Position numbers and translations under genes: made by a program. From assembly GCA_021464415.1 (NCBI GenBank), contig CM038467.1, positions 25,266,011 to 25,330,010 of the forward strand: DNA of 64,000 nt, given 5' to 3'. Under the pieces are notes generated by a model. The model made no database searches. It worked only from the letters and a program-made list of their open reading frames with translations, and was not told where the DNA came from. Source of the DNA: Lonicera japonica. Its lineage: Eukaryota; Streptophyta; Magnoliopsida; Dipsacales; Caprifoliaceae. Position 1 is the stretch's first letter; every line of letters begins with the position of its first letter. Of this stretch, positions 49,101 to 61,100 are shown piece by piece.

Positions 49101-52100
49101 GTCGGTTTTGGAAAGTATTCCAATTTACTATCTTTCTCTTTTTAAAATTCCCGTTTCGGTAGCCAAGAGCATTGAAAAATTAATGAGGAATTTTCTCTGG
49201 GAGGGGTTTGAGAAGGGAAAAGGGGATCATTTGGTGGCCTGGGAGTCTGTTTCTCGGTGTAAAAGAGATGGGGGTCTGGGTATTGGTAATTTGATTAAGA
49301 GGAATGAGGCTCTTTTGGGTAAATGGTTGTGGCGATTTCCGATTGAACAAAGTGCATTTTGGCATTCCATTATCAAAAGTAAATATGGAGTGTTAGACAC
49401 TGGTTGGAGATCCAATGCAGTGGTTAGAGGGTCTCTTCGTAATCCATGGAAGGCAATTTCTAGAGGTATTGTCAAGTTTGAGAGGAGTTTTCGATTCAAG
49501 GTTGGAGATGGAGCTAATATTCGGTTTTGGTTAGATAGATGGTTGGGAGAGGACACCTTGGCAGTGCAGTTTCCACGATTACATAGAGTGGCAGTCAATC
49601 CAAGAGCTTTAATAGCTGATTATATTTTATGGGATTCAAGTGACAATTTTGCATGGGACATTATATTTAGAAGAAATTTTTCGGAAGTGGAAGAGATCGA
49701 GTATATAATGATGATGGGGTTAATTAATAATTTGCAGATATCAAGATTCGAGAGGGATTCAAGAATATGGGAGAAAGATAAATCTGGGCTGTTTTCTGTA
49801 AGATCATTTTTTGAATTTCTGTCACAGGCCAACGTAGAAGGAAATTTTGAACCATACGATATGATTTGGAAGAATGGTATACCGGCTAAGGTTAAGGTTT
49901 TGGCTTGGTTAGCTGCTATAAAGAAAGTTAACACAGCAGACTTGTTGCAATTGAGAAGACCGTACTTACAAATTTCTCCATCTTGGTGTGTTTTGTGTAA
50001 AAGAGAGGGAGAGTGCATTGATCATATGTTACTCCATTGTTCATTTGTACACCTTATTTGGTGCAACATTCGAAGAGTGTTAGGTCTCATTTCGGCTTTT
50101 CCAAAATCTTGGCATAGGTTACTTTCATTAAAGTGGTATTTGAAGGGTAACAAAAAGAAGTCTAAAACTTTATGGAGAAGTAGTTGCATGGCAGTTGTAT
50201 GGTGCGTGTGGAGGGAAAGGAATTCCAGATTGTTTGACGACAAGGAGGCTAATATTGAGGAAGTTTGGCAGAGGGTCAAGGCTACGGCTTCGCTATGGGC
50301 ATATTCTTCGAAAGTTTTTGGGGCTCTTTCCTTGTCAGACATTGCCAGAGATTGGTCAGCGGCAGTCCTTTAGATTGAGTGTAGTTTTATGCTGTTTGTG
50401 TTGTTTTCGGGTAGGGTTTGGTAGCAAGCTTGTTCTTAGGCTGCCTGTTGTCTGCTAGATTCTTGTATTTCTTTTGTTTGTCATTCTTATTTTCGTACTA
50501 GCTGTGAGTGGATTTCTCATTCACTTTCAGTCTTTTTTCTGCTTGTATTGTCTATATTTGATTAATATAAGTGTTGTTTCTGATCAAAAAAAAAAAAGCC
50601 CCAGAGGAGGAAAAGGAAACACACAATAAACAAGCATTAAATAAACATCAAGCTGGAAAATAAACAGAAAAAAGACGAGCAACTAAATAGCTCCCCAAAA
50701 ACCACCAGACTAAAATTTCATCCAGAATCCTTCAACTCATAGCTGCACACCAGTCCCGACTAAGATCATCAAGTGATAATGAACTGAACAAACTAGACGA
50801 ATAGGCCCATAGAGAAGCAGACGATTTAACCCTCTGCCAAATATCCTCAACATGCTCTGCTTTGTCTTCAAAAATTCTTCTATTCCTTTCACCCCAAACA
50901 CACCATAAGACTGCCATACAGCATGATCTCCATAAAGCCTTTGACTTCTTCTTATTACCTCTAAAACTCCATCCAATTATTAATACCTCAGACCATAACT
51001 TGGGAAATACTGAAATGAGACCGAACTCCCTTATAATAATGAATCTCTTATACGCTAGAAAGGAGATTAACTAGTCACTTTCCCATCGATATTTGGAAAA
51101 ATTTCCTCTTGCAGAAGCATATAATTTAACTGTTTCACATCTTGTTACTTTCCTGTTCTCTCTCTCTCTCTCTCACACACACACACCCCCACCCCTCCAC
51201 ACACAGGGCACATTTTTTTTATTCTCTTCCTGAAGAATTCTCAATCTGCAGGGGGACAAGACCTTGGCTGATGTTACTCATGTCATTGTTGATGAAGTGC
51301 ACGAGCGGTCCCTATTGGTGAGTTGCTTAAATGAACTGATCTTGTATACAATGTAACCATCTCTTAGCAGCAATAAATATTCTAATTGTGTAAGAAAAAT
51401 GATAGCATTATAATTAGTAGTTACTAGTAAGCAATTAGAAAAAATATTTTCATACGATGCAACTTAAATTTCTTTTTAATATTTACTTATTTTTTAAAGT
51501 AATTAATATAACATCAAAATGCAACTGCCAAATGAAAGAAAGCCTCATGAATTTGGTTGCTTTAACTGGATGACTGTGTTCACAGTCTATTTATATAAGT
51601 AGTTTCTTGCCGTGCTTAATGCCATAAGTAATACAAAGGGTTGTTATAGTCTGCGCGACATTTGTTGGTCATAAAGAATGGAAGGTGTAACCGTGTAACA
51701 GAAAGATCTGAAACAAAATTGACAAGGTTATTTCTTCTTAACAGGGTGATTTTCTACTCATTGTTTTGAAGAATCTGATTGAGAAGCAATCTGCTCATGG
51801 CACACCAAAACTGAAAGTTATTCTTATGTATGGTTGCAATGCATAATTTGTAATTTGCAATGCAATTTTTACTTATTTTTAAAAAATTCCTCTGCTCATC
51901 TCGTCTTTCTTTTTCTTTTTGGATTTATCTTTTGGTTTAATGTTTAGGTCTGCAACAGTGGATTCGGAACTATTTTCGCGGTACTTTGGTAACTGCCCAG
52001 TAATTACTGCACAGGGTAGGACACACCCTGTTTCAACTTATTTTCTTGAGGATATACACGAAAGTATGAATTACCGTCTCGCTTCTGATTCTCCTGCCTC

Positions 52101-55100
52101 CATAAGACATGATACATTTCTGCAGAAGGTATTTTATATTTTACACCCCCCTCCCCACCTCCCAAAAAAAATTTTTTTTTGTGATTTTCATAATGTCAAG
52201 TTTAGACGCTTGGCCTCTCCTCCTACTCACTCTCGCACACACACCCAAACAATGTAGGAAGAAGTCGATAAATCCTTCAACTTGTCTATTTCATCTGCAT
52301 GTTTATTTATCTTTAGTTCTTTATGTGTCAATGTTTAAATGAGAATTGATCATTTGCCTACTAATGATTCAACATGCTTAATGTGCTCAACACTGTGGCC
52401 TGCGGACCCTTCCTTCTCTTTATTCAAATTATTTTGGTATAGGTCTTGGTACTATGCAGTGTATATCCATATCTTTGAAGAAAATTTATCTTGTTACTGA
52501 TTTTGTAACAGAGTGCCCCTGTTACCAATCACAGGGGGAAGAAAAATCTTGTCACATCTGGATGGGGTGATGAATCTTTACTGTCAGAGGATGTCATAAA
52601 TCCATTTTATATTCCTAGTAACTATCAAGCATACAGTGAGCAAACGAGGCAGAATTTGGTAAATGTCTTGACAATGCACCTTTTAGTGGCGTCACATATC
52701 TGTAATTATTCTTATGCTGTTACATTTCATCGAATTTATGACCTTAACAGAAAAGATTGAATGAAGATGTTATTGATTATGATCTTCTCGAAGACCTGGT
52801 GTGTCACATTGACGAAACTTATCCTGAAGGTGGAATTCTAGTATTTTTACCAGTAAGTTATTGTGGGCGTTTGACATTTGTCTTCTGCAATTATTATGCG
52901 CAACTTTTTTTTTCCTTCTCTTTATAGGTTAACTGCTGAAGAAATAAGTGCTATTTCCTGAACTGCATTTCAGGGAGTTGCAGAAATTAATATGTTGTAT
53001 GATAAACTTGTCGCTTCTTACCGGTTTGGTGGACTGTCTGCGGAATGGATTCTTCCTTTACACTCGTCTATAGCATCTGCTGATCAAAAGAAGGCGTTTT
53101 TGAGGCCTCCTGATAATATCCGTAAGGTGAATATTTCCTCTTATAGTGGTTGGTTATTCTTCATATCCAATTCGATTTGCCACCCCATATTTTGTTCTAT
53201 GATAAATGTATGATTCTCATGGAGTAACACTTTGTCTCTATGTTTTGTGCTTTTCTAGCCTTTTCCATTTGAAAGTTTCTGTTCAAATGAAAATTTGGTG
53301 TTTGTTATTTATTGCTTGTTTATTCCAAGTTATGCATAAAAAAAAACATACACACACATACATTGAGAGGTGCCGAGGATTCCTTAATAGGATGGACAGC
53401 GGCAATCCAGAGTACTGTTTTCACCATTATTAATTTCATAATTTACAAGAAGAAAAAAATTAACGAAAGAAAAAAGGTGAACAGCCCCAAATTGCCTGAT
53501 ACACAATAAAATTCAGAAAAATGCTATTGCTCAAACCCACAACTCCCAAAACAGTTTGATGATACAAGATAAAGAAGGCATGTCATGAAGAGATGCTAAG
53601 AGTTTTGCAAAAATATCAAACCATTATACAATTTGATTTAATTTTGGTCGTGAATTGTCTGGTCAATTCAGTATGTAAATGAAGCTTGACATCTGTTGGC
53701 TCTCTGTTTGGGATATTACTAACTATGCTAGTGTCTATTTTCTTTTCCATGTCTACTTGTACCAGGTTATAATAGCCACAAATATTGCAGAGACTAGTAT
53801 AACGATAGATGATGTGGTGTATGTGGTGGACTGCGGAAAACACAAGGAAAATCGTTATAATCCACAAAAGGTTCGTCATTTTATAAACTTGCATTATATC
53901 TACAATTGTACAAGTAGAAAATTCTTCTAGGAAATTGACATTTGGTTCTGGTACTTGGTCATTATGAAATTCTGTAAATTGAATGGTTGGGCCACCACAA
54001 GCTGCATAAGTGGCTACTAGATGATTAATTATACGCAATGTCTCGCATCTTTGCTATAAAGTGAGAAGCTCGTCAAACTGAACCTAGTTAAGGAAGCCTG
54101 CAAGTTTTTGGCAATAAACGGCAACTCCTGAAAACCAGATCCAGACATTAACTTTTGCAGGAATTTTTGTCACAAAAGAAATAAAAAAGCAAGAGTCTAT
54201 GGTTGTTCAAATTTCTCATTCTCTCGCTGTATTGTGTGCATGACTATTTCTTATTTTCTTCCCGGAGTAGTGATTCTAATAAATTTTTACATTTACTCTA
54301 TTGTTTGACTTTTGAGGTTGATATTTGATACATAAATCCTTGTAATGGAAAACCCAAGGGGTTGCCACAGCGGCAAGGGTGAACTTGGGACTGTGTGGGT
54401 AGGCGCACAGCCTTAGTTTTGATTCCCTGCTGCATGAAACCTTTCTTGGGCCAGTGGGGGTGTCTCCTGGTCGAGCAACCAGAGCTTCATGGGATTAGTG
54501 GGGGTGGGGCCCTGATACCCATGGTTATCAAAAAAATAAAAAAATCCCCGAAATGGATTTTTTTTTAAATAATTATCTGGAATGTTTTCAATATCTGACT
54601 TCCAGTTATTCTGAAGCGTCTTGAATGAGGTTAATGCAGACTCAGTAAGTAGTTCACCTACAGCAATGTTGCAAACTTACAAACTTTTCTATTTTGAGTT
54701 CTAATCTAGAATGAGTCTACATGTTACTGCTGTCAGGTTGAGTTAGAAGGCATTATAAAGGGTTGTACTCTTCTGCTTATATCTAGAGGCTAGAGCCATT
54801 GTACCACCATGGTAAAGTTCTGGTATGGCATTGAGACAAATGTTCATGTTAGGTGTTTGATTATTTGACTGTCAGTGAAAGAGGGTTGTTATTTTGGTGA
54901 AGTGAGGACTTCATGGGAAATTTCTTGGAGAAGACTGGATGTTACAACCAACTTGTGTGTCTTCAGATCCGATCCACAATTTACTAGTTTCACTTCATCT
55001 ACGAATAGAAATCTCTAATTATTTATCTAAACACTACGCACCTGGTTTCTTCTTGGCTATGAGAGTTTGCTTGATTGCTGGAGTTTTCCACGGAGAACTT

Positions 55101-58100
55101 TGTAAAAGTTGGAAAATGTGTACTTGTCTGCCTTTTGATGGTGTTTGATTGTTCATAGTGCAATCAATCACCATATGTGGGAAATACATCATTTCCAGGT
55201 CTCCTTTGCTTGTACTTGTTTTTTCTATCTATATAAGCATGTTTCTTATCAAAAAAAAAAAAAACATATATGCTTTTTTGCATGGAACTCTTGTCACCAA
55301 TCGCCTGGAGTTGAATTCTGTTGTACCCTAATTCTGTGCCTGCAATCAAACACACCCTAAGCCCCTGTTTGGTTCATTTTTTAAAAACCATGATTTTAGT
55401 TTTTTACCAAAAAGTCAATTTTACTTCACACTTTCCAAAATTTATTTTACTTTACTTTCTCATAATTTTTTTAAAATACCATAACTTTAAATCCAAAAAT
55501 CGGAATTAGATAAAAAAATATATTTGAAACCTACTCATAGAGATCTATAAAATAAGATCCATTGTGACTATTTTTTGAATTTTTCCATGAGTTTTTTTTG
55601 AATTGGTTGAAAAAAACTCCAACAAAAACTAAGTTCACTTTTCAACCTACTTTCACACTTCCCAAAAACTTAACTCAAAAACTCGAACTTAAAATCTCAA
55701 CCAAACAGGCCCTAAGTGTTTTAGTTGGTTGCAAGCAGAAATTGACAAGCATGGTTGAAGATTGGATATCTCAAGCAAACGCAAAGCAACGGCGAGGAAG
55801 GGCTGGGCGTGTAAAACCTGGAAACTGCTTTTGCTTGTATACACGCCATAGATTTGAAAAACTCATGCGCCCATTCCAGGTATACAGTGTTCTGAACTGA
55901 TTGTTGCATTAATCCTTTTGGCCACTACTTACGTTGTCTCTCTGTTTTTTTTTAATGCTAAGCTACCTGAGATGCTGCGGATGCCATTGGTTGAATTGTG
56001 TTTACAGATTAAGTTACTTTCTCTTGGTAACATAAAGCCATTTTTGTTGAAGGTAACTTATAGTATCTTTCAAATGTGGATATTTGAATTAACAATACCT
56101 CTTAAAAATATGACATTTTTCCTGGTTAATATGCTGTCTTCAGGCTCTAGAACAGCCAAGGGAAGAGGCTATCAACTCGGCAATTGCATTGTTGTATGAG
56201 GTAAAAAACTTTTTGTTGCGTTACATTGAGAAAAATACAGAAGTACTCTAATATCACAGCGATGTTACCTAAGTTACATTTAGATTGATGAAATGTTGCA
56301 CATATATATTAACTGTGGTGCATCTTGGGCACGGCATTTTTCCACGATGAATAAGCTTGTTCTTATTTATTCCGATTCCTTCCTTTATTTGCTTGTTCAG
56401 TTCAATTGCCAGGTTCTATGCTTTTATGTATATCTCTTTCATATGTTGCCTTTAAACCTTCCATCAAAGAATCTCTTACAAACTAAATTTCGCTCATGAT
56501 ATTCTCAAGTTTGATCAGTTTCACCAGGGTTTGTATTGATCATATTTTTTTTTAAAACCCTGGTCAAGCAAAATTGATTTACAGGGTGAAAACGGAGATT
56601 GGGTAAGCTTAACCTGTAGCTTATACGTTGTATGAAAACTGCTTCAATTAAGAATCTGGATTTGGCTAAGCTGCTTTAATTACTGTAACAATCTACCATG
56701 TCTTCTACTCCTAAACATACTGACAACTATCATTACTTTTAATAGCTTTAAGGGTTTTCGATTACTTTTTCTTTCTGCTAAAAATGACTCAACTCGTCCA
56801 CATTCTATATTTACACCACCCTAGTTGTGAGGAGGCTCTTTCTCAAAGGAACATCAGTGGGAAATCTACCACGAAACTGGAAGGCAGTGTGTGTTAACCT
56901 AATTTCTGGATTTTTCCTTTAAAGGGATATATGTTCTTTTAGTGGGACTGCTTTGTCTATATATATTTTTATTTTACTTTTTCTTGTATGAGATCCTAAT
57001 TAGGGACACCTTGTACAGTTATGACTATGGTGAAGTTTGCCATTTATATTGTCAACTTGCACCATTTAATTAGGTTTTCAACAGTTATTTTTTGATATTG
57101 TAATTCATGCAACATCCACTTTGGATATGATTTAGGTTGGTGCGATTGAAGGAGATGAAGAACTGACTCCTCTTGGGTATCATCTGGCAAAACTTCCAGT
57201 CGATGTATTGATTGGGAAGGTGTGTGTAAAAAATTGCTTTTTACTTTAAGATTCTTGGATGAAATCTTTTCTATATCAATGTATTGCGGCACTCCACGAT
57301 GAGAACTACAAGTTCATTAAAACAGATTCCTCTCATGCATCTAGTTATGAAACTAGTAATATGACTATTACTTTTTTTTCTATTCTTGCGGAATACCTCA
57401 AAAAATTATCTTAGTTTACTCACCAGACTTGCAGTAATACCCAATTTTCTCATGCTACAACTGCTACTTACTTCAAAAGTTTTTTTTTTTTTTCCTTGTC
57501 TCTTTTTTTTGCTCTATTGAAAGTTTGAAACAACTCTTTTAAGGTCTACTCGTTTCAATCAAAAGTTCGCTCTTTCCTTATAAGATAAATATTTGCACCA
57601 CCCTTGGTTGCTTCAATTTTACCTTCAACTTCTGGTCTGGCACTCGCGCACATACACACACATATATTTATCTGCTACCTTATGACGTTTGGGGTTTTTG
57701 CCGTCTCCAATGGCAATTATACCAAGCCAAATTGATACTTTAGAATTGGAAAAGGCTAAACAATCTCAGGGAGTTTTCTACATGCATTTCATGTGGTAAA
57801 ACTCATGGAAAATTTCGATCGCCCTTTCTATATTTAGTGGTCATAGACTTTCCTATCTTACATGGAGGTCAAAAGATGGATCCCACTACTATTAGTCCAA
57901 TGTGGTTACTTTCGTGATTTTTAAAGTGCCAGCTAAAAATTAGAAAAGTAAAATAGAAAGAGCACTGCTGGAGATAGCTGTACTTGAGACTTTTCAATTA
58001 TGTAAAGACATTGCCAAGTTGACTTGGGAATTTTCTAAAAGGACCTTGATGCAGGATATAAATGCCTTTATATAAAAAAAAAAATCCGGCTGGAGTTGAC

Positions 58101-61100
58101 GTTCTCTCTCTCTCTCTCTCTCTTTGTGCACACACTAATTATCATGCACGGTAATAATTTTGTTGAGATGGCAGTGGTACTGATATCATCTTTAAACTGC
58201 AGATGATGTTATATGGTGGAATATTTGGTTGCTTGTCACCCATTCTCTCGATCTCAGCGTTTTTGAGCTATAAATCACCATTTGTATATCCAAAAGATGA
58301 GGTTTTCCCCTATCCTCTTTTATATTTTTTGTGCTTTCCTTGAGCAAAATGAAATTAAACTCATGGTAGATTCCTGGGTAAATTGCAGAAGCAAAATGTT
58401 GAAAGAGCAAAATTGGCTCTTTTGACGGATAAGCTAGGTAGTAAAAGTGATTCTGATGATGGTAACAAGCAATCTGACCACCTAGTGATGATGGTTGCTT
58501 ATAAGAAGTGGGAGAAGATTCTAAATGAGGTTAGAACAGGCTAAAACTTCACTTTAGTGAATTTGTTAGAATGTAAATCACGTGTTCATTTGAAGCGGCC
58601 AGCATTCTGTATTCTTTTCTGTTTTTTCTGCTTATGAGTAAATTTTGATAATAAATTCCAATTTTGTTAATTTTAAAAAGAAATAATTTTTTTTCCTCAA
58701 CTGTTTGTCTAAACCTGAAATTTATGCATAGTTTACTCGCGGTAAACTGTATTGACCATAGACAGCAAATTGTTGTGAAGGGATTCATCTAGCAAACTCC
58801 AACTAGTTAGGGCAAGGCTTTGTTGGGTGGTTATTTTTTTTGTCTGTCATTTATTTTGATTTGTCTTTTGATAAAATAATGTGGATTTTGCACATTCATA
58901 TTTTCATTTATATTCAATTTTATGCAGCTACAGAAATGGACCTTATTTAGATGGAATTATCCTAAGTTCCAGTGTAACGAGCGACATATTTCCATTAGTA
59001 GTGTAATGGTGTGGTCTTTGGCTTGTGTGTGGGTTCAATGAACCTAAATAACAACTCCTAGCCATTTTGGGGGAGTATCCGTGGTATCAGAGCTGACCCA
59101 GCCCATTCCCAGGTGGATGTGGGGTAATTGTGTATTAACTGAGTCAACCACTTTAGTGGAAGGAAATGGAAGAGCCTCAGCCAAATGGCCCAAATGTAAT
59201 ATATGTAAATGTTGAAGAGCATGATATATATTGTTGGCCCACTACCTAACAGTTTAAGCTTTTGGGAGAGGTGGTTTATAACATGGTATCAGAACTCAGG
59301 TTTTGCAAGGTCTCGGGTTCAAATCCTCCCGCTTGCATTTATTCCCCCCTTTGTCTTTGTGCAATATACACATTATTGTTTGTGCACAAAAGTGCACCTT
59401 TGGTTTGGTTTGTCTCTCCACGTGCGAGTGGGGGTCGCACGGTCGCACGTGAGGGGGAGTGTTGAAGAGCATGATATATATTGTTGGCCAACACCTAACA
59501 GTTTAAGCTTTTGGGAGAGATGGTTTCTAACAGTAAAAAAAACTGAACTCTAACTTATGGCTCTACTAGTTACTGGATCCGAGCTTGAGTCTAAACTCGA
59601 GTTATGTGAATTCTGTCGCATCTAGTTTCAACATGGTTCCTTTAAGCTTTAGAACTAAGCCTTGAGAAAGAGCTCCACTAAATTTTAATGAGGTCACTTG
59701 AAGACTCTAAATCTCAGTCTATCTCACTTTTTATTACCATGCCTACTGAAAATTAAGGCATCAAGGTTGTGTAAATGTCTTGACCCAGTTGAAAACACAT
59801 TTTGGTTTATGAAAGCATGCTTTGCTTTAGGTTGACTCATGCTAATTTTTCTTTAGAATTTAAAAGGTCTGCTTATCAATATATCAAGTCATTTGGTATG
59901 CCCCAAGGACCTGTGCTTACTATTATGACAAATCTCATTCTTGCAGAGTGGAGTTAAAGCTGCACAACGCTTTTGCAGTTCATATTTTTTAAGCAGTTCA
60001 GTTATGTACATGATAAGGTAAGGTTCCTTTCCTCAGCTGGTTATATTACATTATTACTTGAAGTCAAGTAACTGATGCATAGTGTACATTTTTCATTTTC
60101 ACCAAGCATGTGTTCTTAAAGGCATGGCTGTTTTCGTGAGATTCTGTCTACAGTATCTCGTGCTTTTTTTCCTAGTTTGAGAAGCTTGGTTTCTTCACCC
60201 AAATGCACAGGGTTGCAGTGAACATATAAAATGGGTCTAACAATTTGATTCTGGGTTCATTTCCTGTTAATAAGCAGAAATCCTCCTGACTAGGTTCCTA
60301 TGAAGTGTTCAATAGTGAGCACCTATTTGATTGTATCAGATGCGTTTGTGGTTCATTTATGTCAAATGGTGACCCAGACTATATGATATGATACATGGGT
60401 TCTTGCATGTTATTTAACATAATATCAAAGCATGAATAGTATTTTTTTTTCTGAACACTGTTCTCATTTTTCTGTTTATGTGCTGTTAGAGAGATGCGAA
60501 TACAATTTGGAACACTGCTAGCAGACATTGGACTCATTAATCTTCCAAAGAATTATCAGGTTCGCTGGTGTAAATTATTATTTACTTATTCTGATGAATA
60601 CTAATGCCTTCATTCCCTTATACAGTATAGAAGTATTCCTTATTATCACAGTATATAATATAGTAAATGTTATATGATTGTATAGTTGTTGGTGACACTT
60701 CTTGAGTTCAGTCCAGTTGAATGTCTTCTTGTGAACTTAATGCAATATTTCATTCCTCAATCCTCACATAAAAGTACAAATCTATTTTATTTAAACCCGT
60801 AAAGTTTACAAGTTTCCCCACTTATTTTTCTGAAAGAAATGAGTCCTTATCCTACCCTAATCTTCTTCTATCCAACTTCTCAAATCTCACAAAACCATAT
60901 CCAATTTCAATATGCAATAGGGACTTGGGGTTAGAGATTTGTGAGCTTGAGGAGGTGGAAGAAGATGAGGGTAGACTATAGTCTTAATGTTAAAAATAAA
61001 ATAAAATGGAGGGGGCAACTTGCAAATAGATTGGTTTAAATAGAATCTCACAACAGGCATAACAAATGTGGATAACTGAAACTGGAATCTCTCATCAACC

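Larger units (their letters stand above)
47990..51074 (-). mobile_element. Older LINE 3' part (minus), split by the chimeric LINE insertion
   Basis: The left piece 47990-48077 starts with poly-T and GATCAGAAACAAAT and ends GTAGTCTACCAAAG. The right piece 50598-51074 starts GCCCCAGAGG and carries minus-strand coding for [19 protein letters not shown] and [13 protein letters not shown]. Related LINE UTRs at about 44120 and 44520 read straight across the joint (CCACCAAGCCCC), showing that one element was split at this point by the insert 48078-50597. Confidence 0.8.

Noticed and set aside
48492..50342. Several minus-strand frames of 60-130 codons
   Set aside because: Antisense shadows of the intact LINE reverse-transcriptase frame.
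46511..51317. A non-canonical intron (GC donor or shifted acceptor) that would remove the frameshift
   Set aside because: The only alternative positions give the wrong phase or destroy [10 protein letters not shown]; no candidate restores both conserved sides.
48078..51662. The two 310-bp repeats as an unusually long target-site duplication of the LINE
   Set aside because: The second copy does not follow the LINE's A-tail. An older split LINE and a helicase exon lie between, so the repeats do not flank the LINE itself.
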